Positions 1 to 9,712 of a stretch of 64,000 nt of DNA are shown piece by piece. Origin of the DNA: Scleromitrula shiraiana (taxonomy: Eukaryota; Ascomycota; Leotiomycetes; Helotiales; Sclerotiniaceae). Below the pieces are notes generated by a model, which had not been told where the DNA came from, did no database searches, and was given only the letters and a program-made list of their open reading frames with translations. Where the stretch lies: positions 1,053,501 through 1,117,500 of the forward strand of contig JABELC010000008.1 of assembly GCA_028455995.1 (NCBI GenBank), read 5' to 3'. The position numbers and the translations under genes were made by a program. How positions within the stretch are numbered: position 1 is the first letter of the stretch; each line of letters starts with the position of its first letter.

Positions 1-354
1 ATTAAGACTCCCACGCGGACGACCTGGACGATCGAGAGCGATATGGTCCATGCCCTTGTGCTCATCATTTTCGTTCCCTTTCGGGAACTCTTCGTCAGTA
101 GGAGTCAGTGCCAAACGCTCAGCATAATAATCGCGACCTTCGAACGTATTGTAGTTGGGTGCATGCCCTGCGCGGTATTGTGTAACAGAGATGATTCTCG
201 GAGCTGCCCCTAATTGCGATTGTCTTGCAGCACTCATCCCTTGATTAACGCTGTTCCAGTTCACCGCGGGCGATCTGGCTAGTATACTGCATGTATAACA
301 GGTGCTCGGTGAAGGATTCTGAGCATGCATTGGGCAATTGTTTGAGTTATTCAT
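1..354 (-). CDS. Unknown protein, N-terminal part (runs off left edge)
   Basis: An open frame starts with ATG at 354 (complement) and stays open to the window edge, giving 118 codons. The start is MNNSNNCPMHAQNPSPS. The N-terminus has a CYTC pair around residues 19-22, and the last visible third is charged and proline/arginine-bearing (DRPGRPRGS). No signal peptide or membrane segment is visible. I do not recognise a family. The composition is consistent with coding sequence, with mixed residues and no microsatellite, but the real extent and any introns lie outside the window. It is transcribed away from the repeat-rich spacer to its right. Confidence 0.5.
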   Translation of the reverse strand, partial: MNNSNNCPMHAQNPSPSTCYTCSILARSPAVNWNSVNQGMSAARQSQLGAAPRIISVTQYRAGHAPNYNTFEGRDYYAERLALTPTDEEFPKGNENDEHKGMDHIALDRPGRPRGSLN

Positions 355-2219
355 ATTGTCTGTTTGTATATATATACCAATTAGATATGCAGATATTCTT
401 GAGATTTTTAGGAGTTGTTAATGTATCTACGTCTACCTTTCCTGTTTAATATAGGTCTAGTAAGTAACAAAAGCCGGTGTGTTCAACTACTGTTCATATC
501 CTTTATTCTCTAGTTTTCTTTATAGTTAATTATAATTACAAATGACCAATATCTCTTTCATGAACGTTTATTCATGCTATAAAGATTTATTATTTTCAAA
601 AATAGGCACATCTAGCAATTTTCTAAATATTATCTATAGCCTTGTATATTACACATATACATTATCACCATCTTTTGTGCAAATGTCTAGTTTTCTTTAT
701 AGTTAATCATAATTATAGATAACCAATATCTCTCTTATAGAAGTTTATGCATATTATAAAAGTTTATTATTTTCAGAAATAGACACATCTAGCAGTTTTC
801 TAAATACTACATTACCACCATCCTTTGTGCAAATGTCCTGTTTTGATTCTAGAAAAGGCACCACCGATTTTCTCTGTAATTTAAATATACTACGTCTCGA
901 ATTCAGGTAGGTAGGACAAACTTACAAATACTTGCTCTGGATAGGCCAATGAATCTCATAATGCTATGTATCCATAAGGTATCTGAAATGAGAAGCCGTA
1001 GATGACCGGTATATACAATACATAAAAAGAATATATACTATATATAGGACTACAATACTCGAATTCCAAATCCAATACATAGACATTCAAGGACAAAACA
1101 ACGAAGGGATACAAACAAAGCAAGGAAACTCGAATTGAGAATCGGAATATAGGAGATTTTCATCAACCTGCAAATTAATTACCTAGGGAAATTGATAACA
1201 TGACATTCTAACACCCATCCATCTATCTATTTGATCTTTCATCGCATTTGCTTCACCGTTACTTTGTAATTTGTAAAGTTGTAACACCGAGGTAGACTTT
1301 AGTAAAGTATCATATATGAAGCAAGGTGAGGCAAGGCAAGACAGGTCAGGTATGTATGTACAAGTACGATACGATATGATATGATATGATACGATGGAAT
1401 GGATATGATACAGGATGGATTGGGATTTTCGAACGGTTAGACCTTTCTCTCTGTGTTTGAATGACCAGCCCAGACCACAAACAAACTAATAAACTCCAGC
1501 CAGACCGAGTTATTACTGTTACATTGTTACCACCAAAGTTGCCAGTTATCAAACCCACCTGAAATATCAAACCCCTCTCTTTAAGATAGTGTTTAAAGAT
1601 ACAATAGAAAGGAATTATAGATCTTTTTTTATAATATCAGATGATTAAGTAATAATTTATGGAAGATTACTCCGAGTATTATGTATTGATTTGACGTTAG
1701 TTTTGTGGCGTTGATGTAGATTCATATTTACAGTTAGAACCAATATACTAACTACTCTAGACGCTTATTTGGTCGAAGAACGTCATCACAACATTTCTAG
1801 ATATAAAGAGGTTACAGAGAGACACGACAATGACAATGACAACAAACAACTCCATCTTACTCCCATTTCTACTACTAAAAATTAACAATTAATGGATTTA
1901 TTATACGTTAGATGATACAATAATAAATAATATAATATAATATATTTCACACGTATAGAATTATTTATAAAAAAATTCTTCAATTTAATCTTCATCAATT
2001 TATTAAATACCCTTTCAAGGCTACAAAGACACAACTTGAGGAATTTCAAGGTTTCTGAACCAATAACCAATTTCTTCAACATTTCATCTACTCATTAAAT
2101 AAAACATTCCGATACTGCATCAATATCCTCATTAATATATGCAAAGGCATCTCAAAACATTGGATATCTGATAATATCATTCGTGAAAAAAGCCATAAGG
2201 ATTTACAATCAAAAGAAAT
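355..2219. other. AT-rich spacer, divergent promoters
   Basis: This stretch separates two divergently oriented genes and must hold both promoters. It contains the imperfect tandem duplication listed at 509-836 and short GATAT runs near 1375-1395. I see no convincing coding region: the small open frames are AT-driven and lack sensible composition. Confidence 0.6.
509..836. repeat. Imperfect tandem duplication, two units
   Basis: Unit 1 (509-685, 177 bp) and unit 2 (686-836, about 151 bp) both begin TCTAGTTTTCTTTATAG and end near TTTTGTGCAAATG. They agree over most of their length with scattered substitutions. Unit 2 lacks about 27 bp that lie near 633-660 of unit 1. The units abut directly. 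There is no coding potential and no recognisable transposon ends. Confidence 0.8.
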
Positions 2220-3131
2220 ATGTCGGGCATCCCATTACATACAAATGCACCCATCAATGCGCGATCGGGATCATCTGCTTCTACGCCAGCACAAACAACA
2301 GCAAACCCCACCTCCACATCTCCAACCAAGTCTAAACCTCCAACAGCACAACCCATACCTGTTGGTATACCTCAACTTACATCAACTGCAACCTACGCTC
2401 CCACCACTTCTGCTGCACAACGTTACGCACCTCCTCCGCCAACACGCACGATAAAACATGATTCCGAGGGACCACCAGCACCGCAGCCTGGAGCTTTCCC
2501 GAACCCAAATCCATATGCAAATTCAAATGCAAAACCAACAACTGGGTTGACGGGCCACATCTCTTCTGCACCTCTACCCCAACCCTCATCTTCAATACCC
2601 CAACCTCAATTTCAACCCCACCATCCCCAAACACAAGCACAAACTATACCCCCTCAGATGAACATACCTCCCCCAGATATCGGACAACGTCTGCCATATT
2701 CTTCCACGACAACTCCAGCCTATACATCTCCTCACACGGCAGGAAAAGACACAACAACAGCAGCAGGAGCAGGAGGATCCTCATCTCTTTACCCGGTACC
2801 CGTTTCCCTCCCACCATGCAGCAGTACGCATTCTCAAAATGAAGATGCGAATGCAAACAGAGATATAAATAAAAAGAATGAAAACAATACACAACAGTCA
2901 CTTGAACATCCACCTGGATACCAACAAAATGCATATGCATCCGAACTAACGAACGATCAACGAATACAAAGAGTACTCGAGGAGACGCAGAATTCGTCTT
3001 CGTCTCATGATAAGGTGGGTGATGGGCATGAGGCTTCGCTTTGGGGTAATGCGAAGAAATGGGTGGGGAGCGCGGGGGAGATGCTTTCGGAGGGGGAGAA
3101 GGAGGTTTGGAGGAGGATTAATGGGGAGTAG
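2220..3131 (+). CDS. Low-complexity Pro/Thr/Gln/Ser-rich protein with conserved-looking C-terminus
   Basis: Single-exon frame of 303 aa beginning at the first ATG after an AT-rich leader. Residues 1-200 are dominated by P, T, S, Q and N (many PQPQ and TSTSP-like runs) and are probably disordered. Residues 210-245 are N/D/E rich. The last 35 residues are different: they form a predicted amphipathic helix with SLWGNAKKWVGSAGEMLS followed by EGEKEVWRRINGE. This W...W...GE...EVWRRIN pattern resembles the C-terminus of uncharacterised fungal proteins I have seen, but I cannot name a family. There are no zinc ligands, signal peptide or membrane segments. The sequence is clearly coding, because the frame survives 900 bp in AT-rich DNA and codon third positions vary. 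Function is unknown. Location is probably cytoplasmic or nuclear. Confidence 0.75.
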   Translation: MSGIPLHTNAPINARSGSSASTPAQTTANPTSTSPTKSKPPTAQPIPVGIPQLTSTATYAPTTSAAQRYAPPPPTRTIKHDSEGPPAPQPGAFPNPNPYANSNAKPTTGLTGHISSAPLPQPSSSIPQPQFQPHHPQTQAQTIPPQMNIPPPDIGQRLPYSSTTTPAYTSPHTAGKDTTTAAGAGGSSSLYPVPVSLPPCSSTHSQNEDANANRDINKKNENNTQQSLEHPPGYQQNAYASELTNDQRIQRVLEETQNSSSSHDKVGDGHEASLWGNAKKWVGSAGEMLSEGEKEVWRRINGE

Positions 3132-3237
3132 ATTGGTTTGTTTGCTTACTTGCTTTGAATTGGGAAGGTTGTTCAATGCATGAATTAGTATACTAGTTAG
3201 TATTTACTATAAGTGCATGATATTGAATGTTGCTATC

Positions 3238-3268
3238 AATGGATGGATGGATGGATGGATGGATGGAT
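3238..3268. repeat. (ATGG)n microsatellite
   Basis: About 7.5 uninterrupted ATGG units immediately after the gene ending at 3131. Confidence 0.9.
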
Positions 3269-3644
3269 ATGTATGATCAGACGATAAGGATATGGATAAG
3301 AATCGGATAAGGATAGGTAGCATAGGATAAGGATAAGGAAAAGGAAAAGGAAGGATTCTTCCATCGATCCATGTATCCATCCTTCAGGAATCAAACATTT
3401 GTTCTTTTCTCTTCTTTTGGGTTTTTCTATTTCTATCAATTGTATCGATTATATTGATTTGCCTAGCTATTGTTATCTCCACACCGCACCGCACCACACC
3501 ACATCCGCTTCGGCCTACGTATCTCCTATCTACCAAGATTCAATCCGACATGCGATATGTATAGATAGAAAGTCTAGAGCCCTATCGACCCATCCACCAA
3601 GAGATGGATAGCCAGCCAGCCCAGCCCAGCCAGCTAGCCAGCCA

Positions 3645-3672
3645 AGATCAGATCAGATCAGATCAGATCAGA
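3645..3672. repeat. (GATCA)n pentanucleotide repeat
   Basis: Five to six copies of GATCA, ending in GATCGGATCG. Confidence 0.85.
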
Positions 3673-4002
3673 TCGGATCGACAACAGGGTAAGGAGCAAG
3701 GTAGCATCAGCATCATCACGTCAATACCCGCGAACCCCATGCTGCCCTGCTACGGTATCGCATAACATGCAGTTCCTAGAAATAGAAAACTTACCTTGTC
3801 CTGGCTTGTCGCTTGTCTTGTATCTCCCCTGTCTGGTTGGGAATCCTCTTTTTTTCTTTGGGTGTGGTGTGTGTGTTGCTGCTGGTGAGTGGTGGGTGGT
3901 GGTGCTTGGAGTGGCTGGTCGAGCGGACTTTGGGGATGGATGGATGGGTGGGTGGATGGGTGTCGAAGGGGGTGAGATGGGAGGGGGGAGGGGAGTTTAT
4001 TC

Positions 4003-4052
4003 GGTATTGGTATTGGTATTGGTATTGGTATTGGTATTGGTATTGGTATTGG
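4003..4052. repeat. (GGTATT)8 hexanucleotide repeat
   Basis: About eight perfect GGTATT units. The unit is unlike the TTAGGG telomere repeat. Confidence 0.9.
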
Positions 4053-4170
4053 GATACGATGGTCACGCAACAGAGTGTGTGTTTTATATGACGAATAACC
4101 GTACCGTTAGATGAATGGGTGGGCAGGTAGGTAAGTGATGAGTGATAGGCGATGAAGAGAAAAGGCACAA

Positions 4171-4218
4171 TATCAACAGAAGTATCAACAGAAGTATCAA
4201 CAGAAGTATCAACAGAAG
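4171..4218. repeat. 12-bp minisatellite, 4 copies
   Basis: Four perfect head-to-tail copies of TATCAACAGAAG. Confidence 0.9.
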
Positions 4219-4337
4219 ACCATAGAGATCATCATGCACACGTAAAAAAAAGCAAAAATATACTTATCATACATAGTACATGATTTGGTTTCTTGACCTG
4301 TGACTCTCGGTATCGATAGTGGTTCCATATCCAATCC

Positions 4338-4389
4338 ATCCATCTCGAGTTTCTATCCATCTCGAGTTTCTATCCGTCTCGAGTTTCTA
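4338..4389. repeat. 17-bp minisatellite, 3 copies
   Basis: Three head-to-tail copies of TCTCGAGTTTCTATCCA-like units with one or two substitutions. Each carries the palindrome CTCGAG. Confidence 0.85.
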
Positions 4390-4985
4390 ACCCCCTCGAA
4401 CAAGAATAGAATAGACAACAGACAACAGACAAATGTACACACGCATACATACATAAAACGTCTATCCGTGCTCGAACGCGTGTACTCGTGGATAATCATC
4501 CGGAGCACAAGGACAAGCACAAGAACAAGAACAAGGACAAGGACAAGGACAGGAATAAGAATGTCGTCATCGATCCGGCTATACTATACTATCATATGTG
4601 TTCGGCGATATTATATCACAAGATAATAATATAATAATATAATAATATATTAATATCTAGAATCCAATTTAATTTAATTTAATTTAATTTCATCTATCTA
4701 TCCATCCATCCATCCATCCTCCCTTGATCAATGATCCACCATATCCACATCTAGAAGAAGAAGGAGAAGAAGAAGAAGAAGGAGAAGAAAAAGAAGAGAG
4801 AAACCCACAATATTCCCCCTTTAGACAAAGTGAAATTCATGCAAAAAGGGTCTTTCTTGACTCCTGGGGGTCCTGTCCTTGGATCCCCCGAAAATCCCCC
4901 GCGTATTGATGGTGCTGGTGGACGGCACTTCTGTAAGATGAGAAGAGAGGGTGGGTTTTTTTTTATAGCTACAGGTCTCCATATC

Positions 4986-5054
4986 TGAATGAATGGATGA
5001 ATGGATGGATGGATGGATGGATGGATGGATGGATGGATGGATGGATGGATGGAT
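4986..5054. repeat. (ATGG)n microsatellite, long
   Basis: About 16 ATGG/GGAT units, with two imperfect GAATGG(A) units at the left. Confidence 0.9.
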
Positions 5055-5082
5055 CGGGTGGAACCTTAGCGGGCTGGCTACC

Positions 5083-5175
5083 ATGGAGAAAGGGAAATGG
5101 AAATAGAAAAGGAAACGGAAAGGGAAATGGAAATGGAAACGGAAACGGAAACGGAGAATGAGAAGGATGGGAAAA
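5083..5175. repeat. Polypurine tract
   Basis: About 90 bp almost free of pyrimidines on the + strand except single T or C. It is built of GGAAAT, GGAAAC and GGAAAG variants. Confidence 0.85.
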
Positions 5176-7289
5176 GAGGTGGCGCAGCTGGGTTTAGGGC
5201 TGGTGTGGATGTATGAGCTAGCTAGCTGGCTGGCTAGCTGGACTGGACTGGGTGTGTAAGGATAATATGAGATGGGATGGAATGGGATAGGATGGGATAG
5301 GATGGGATGGGATGATGAGAAGTCAACGTCATATGGCGGGTCCGGTATTTCATTACAGTAGTGCGATCTTGCCGTGTGTTAGTTAGTGCCAGCGGTAAGG
5401 AGATTACAATACGATACGATATGATACGATACGATGCGGTAGAGTATGATAGGTCGAAGAGAGCTAGAAGGGCGCTAGAAGCTTGGATTTAAGTCTAGAA
5501 GTATTTTAGATCGTGCACTAGAATATTTCCTTTCGCATCGAATATTAAGGGTGCGAGGAGGAAGTGGAGTACCGTAGGTATCTGTCAAGTTGAGCGAGCG
5601 AGCGAGCGGGCGTGCGTGCGTGTTTGTTTTGTTTAGTTTGGTTTGTATTATTGACCGAGTTCCGAAAGGGTGTTTCCGATAGAGCAGAGCGATCGAGAAA
5701 TCTATATTGGACTTGTCGTGGTTGCGACGACTTGAAACTGGGTAGCTTGGGGGGTTGATGGTGTAGAGTAGAGTAAGTACTTTACTGGGAACGGATCTAG
5801 AATAATCTAGAATGAGTGCACGTACGAGTGCACGTTTTATTGGTATGGTGTGGTATAGTAGAGTAGAGTAGAGAATATACATGGCACGAGGAGATTGGAT
5901 TAGATCTGGAATTAGAGTTGGAATTTAGGTTGTGAGATGGTTGGAAGAGAGAATAACGAGAAAGACGGGATAATCGGATGAAGAGAATGAAGGATAGATC
6001 CTAGAAACTAGAAACTAGAAACTATACTGGTGAGTAGTTTGAAAGTTTGAAGTTTAGCTTCAGAATCTTGTTACGTGTTGTTTGAACGAGATGGGATAGA
6101 ATGGGAAGAGCTTGCGAACCGTTGTAGGCTGAACTAAGTCGAGTTGAGTAGAGCGACTTGACTTGACTTGACTTGACTTGGCTTGGCTTGGCTTAGGTTA
6201 GTTGACTTGATCTGACAAGTTGATTTTTTCCCTTAAGCTACGCTAAAGGTGATGTTTTAATATCGATACAATTTATTTTCCGTCAGTATACATTACGTGC
6301 AGACTCGGATTATACTACAGTATCAATCAATAAGCCGTAACGGAGTTTTACGTGAGGAGAAGAATATTAAGTAAAGTGAACAACGAATCCCCCAGATTTA
6401 TTTAGATTACCTTAACTAGGTTGGTAGCAGGTAGGGTAGAGAAGACCCGAAGAATTAGAAAGGATCACGAAGCAATAAATCCTTTCCGTTCTTTTTGGCT
6501 CATTCCTACCTGCTACCTCCTCATTTTCTCGATTTCTCCATTCTCGGTTTTCTTACCTACTTTTCCGCTTTGGTATACTTGCGCCGGATTTGTTGCTCCT
6601 ACGCCGTAACTGAACTGTATGGTACTATACCTAGTGTAGTGTACGATATCGTCCTACGAATCAGTACTTTATGTAGTGGTACTTGGACATGTGGTGTCTA
6701 TACTGTATGGATGGTATTACGATAGCTACTGACAGATGTTGAACTACGCGGACATGTAGCTACGGGCGGGTTAGATTTAGATCAGGCCGAGTTAACGGGA
6801 TGGTACGGGTACAATGGGATAAGTAGGTAGGTAGGTAGTTACAAGAATGACGAATACTGCACGTTGAAGACACCTCGGACATTTTATTTCATATTTTTCT
6901 TTTCTTTGGTATGGGACTTGTAGAACGGGATTGCTCATATTTTACTTTCTCGAGCTGGGTGATGGATGGATGGAGGGGAATGGTTATGACATTTGATATG
7001 TTGGGTCGGGGGGTTGAGTTGTACAATCTTCTTCAAGGTTATTTGATCTATATGATGGATATATAACAAGTATCAAGGTTGATCAAAAAGGGATATCTGT
7101 CAAAGTTGTTGTATTAGAAACTATCTAGACATTCTAGCTTCATGTTGAGAGACTTTAGAAAGATATTTTGGGAAATTTTCGTCATATAGTGTTGTCGGAG
7201 AATAATAGATATTTTACTTCCGTTAGTTTAATTTAAACCTTACTACGGAATACTTCATAATTCTACGGAAATTCGGGTTTATGGTGGAC

Positions 7290-7296
7290 TTTTTTA

Positions 7297-7327
<31 letters not shown>

Positions 7328-7347
7328 TTTATTTTTATTTTTTTTTC
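7290..7347. repeat. (TTTTTA)n tract
   Basis: About nine TTTTTA/TTTTA units merging into a T-run. Confidence 0.9.
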
Positions 7348-7646
7348 TTAACTTGAACATCTTTTTTAACTTTGGGGGGGACGGGATGGGTTTACCCTCT
7401 CCCTCTCCCTGTATTCCGTAACATGTTTCATGATCCCAGTTATCAAACGATCAAACGCTACCTTCCCTTCTCCTTATATACCGGTAACTTGAAGATAGGC
7501 AAGTATTTATTGATTTATTGTTGATTTATTTATTTATTTATTAAAGTATTTATAATTGTTATTTTTATAATAATTTATTTCTAGGGCTAGTATTTACGGT
7601 TGTATTATTATTATTATATCTATCTATTGATCTCTGACTCGAATGT

Positions 7647-7763
7647 ACAATACAATATAATACAATATAATAAATATAATATAATACAATATAATACAAT
7701 ACAATATAGTACAATACATTATAATACAATACAATATAATACAATACATTATAATACAATATA
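7647..7763. repeat. (ATACA/ATATA)n compound repeat
   Basis: About 115 bp of alternating AATAC and AATAT pentamers. Confidence 0.85.
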
Positions 7764-9712
7764 TAAATTTATATGAAAGATGAAGTCCGCATTGGTTTGA
7801 TGTTCTTTTTTTAGATCTTTCAGGTTCATCGGCTTGATTGAAGTATGGTGATGGAAATGGCTATTAACCGTTATGATAGGTTGAAGTATTTTTGAAGTAC
7901 TGTACTGTAGAACTAATAATTGAAGTACTATTATTACCTATTAGATAGATGTACTCGAGTACTAGTATCTACTTTCAAAACAATCAACGTACATCCTTTT
8001 ATCAGTCTAGTTCTAACTTCTAACTTCTAACTTCTAACCTCTAACTTCTTCTTATATTACAATTATTAAATACTACCTTCATTATATAATATTAGGGCTG
8101 ATATGCTTTGTTGTACAACTACCCATACTATCATACTATAATACTACTTCCGTACTCTATCTTACTTTCTATAAAATAATCGTGGAGTACCCCTGTTGCC
8201 GTGTGGAAAGATGTGGGAGATCCTCAAACAGCGCCTGATCTTCACAACCAAACATAATCCTAGATTCTAACTTCAACTCTTTCCACCTTTCCACCTTTCC
8301 ACCTTTCTACCTTTCCACCACTTAACCTCCCTTCCCTGTCCTTTTTAATCTTCTCTAGACGTTACGAATTCAACCCAAAGTTACTTCATATGTATAGTCC
8401 GTGAGCTCGTGGGCCTAAGTTGTAGGGACAACATCCTTCCGTACTTCCCACCCTGTTTCCCTTTTGGAATCGTGGTAAAGAAGGATATACCACCATACAC
8501 CAGACTCACCTACTTCAGCCTACCTACCTTACCCCAGATGCTTCTGCACCTGGGAAAAAAAATATTGTGTCGGGATGAGACAAGACAAGCCACCCCCCTC
8601 TACCGTAGTCCTTTAAAACTTGCTGCTGGGTGAACAAATACTTGCACCAATGTCGTTCTATGATGGGTCAGCGGCAGTGGGCCAGTCCCTGATCAGCCCT
8701 GCAACTTTCGATACTACAAATATGCTCACTCATCGATTACTCACTACACGCACTACCCATTTGAACTTCAGCTACTACTCGCACAGGTCCTCCTTCCCCC
8801 CCCCCCACGCATCCATGCAGAGCCAAGCCTTTTCGGCCAAGCGCACTTCCAGACCTCACCACACCAGTTTTGTGAGGTTTGGCTTGTATCAGGAACGCTG
8901 GCATGGGTCCGACAACGATATCCCGATCCCGGGCAGGGCTGCAAACCACGACAGGCGACCCTCGACTCTTGCTTCTCTTATACCTCATGGATCTCTGCAC
9001 TGCCCCTCTTCCACCTTTTTCGCGTCGTCCCAATCGCAACTCTTCCTATTCTATTCGACCAGTCACTCCTTTACGGTCTTTTTTAATTTCGCTTTTCCCC
9101 TCCTCTATATACTGGGAGCTGGCTCTCATCTACTTCAAGCCAGGCTACGTCGATCACCAAACGAGTTTGTTTCTATACTGCATAGCTCAACTCATCACAC
9201 TCATTTCCACCCGACACTATTTCCTGATCTGTAGTAACATACCCACATATCCTCACCGCGAGGCATCGTCGTGCAATTTCGTTTGATGAAATACTATAAG
9301 CATTCCCTACATTATAACATATCAGAGTTGCGCATCCCTCGGATCTTATCATATCAAGTAAGTTACAACCCCTTAGGGATACATTGTGACCTTGCCGGCA
9401 CCCCGGATAGGTGGATCATTCTCGAATAACTTTTTTTTTCTTCCTTTAATTAAGACTATCCAAGGCTGATGACGATCGCGATAGACTTTCGGCTCTTAAT
9501 TGCAATCAATTGACTCGGACTCTTCCTCGTCATGGACTCCAGTCAAGCGCAATCGTGAGGAACCCACATGGCCCCTCTCTTAAAGATCTTCATTACTTAC
9601 ATCTAAACCTAGCCGCTATTCAATTCAACTACCACCTTCTTTTTCTTTCAACCCGAACAATAAGTTCAGAAGAGATTACCCCCAACGGTCATTCCCTTCT
9701 TCTTCTGTTACC

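Larger units (their letters stand above)
3132..9712. other. 6.6-kb repeat-rich spacer upstream of the Rua1-like regulator
   Basis: No gene could be supported. The spacer carries many short tandem repeats, listed separately, plus smaller ones: AATTT around 4660-4690, GGGAT around 5266-5315, ACGAT around 5407-5440 and CTTGA/CTTGG around 6150-6195. From about 8400 to 9700 the DNA becomes pyrimidine-rich and less repetitive, which fits a promoter and long 5' leader for the gene at 9713. Several overlapping frames of 70-200 codons sit at 8409-9290, but none has a convincing start or composition. Confidence 0.6.

Noticed and set aside
4003..4052. Possible internal telomere-like repeat
   Set aside because: The unit is GGTATT, not the fungal TTAGGG, and it lies among other unrelated simple repeats.
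3750..4168. Frames of 106-125 codons on both strands
   Set aside because: They are translations of microsatellites (IPIPIP, QYQYQY, WYWYWY) open on all frames because the repeat has no stop.
8620..9286. Overlapping frames of 204 and 135 codons
   Set aside because: Two frames overlap on the same strand, neither starts at a good ATG, and composition (many H, S, T, F runs) is that of pyrimidine-rich non-coding leader DNA.
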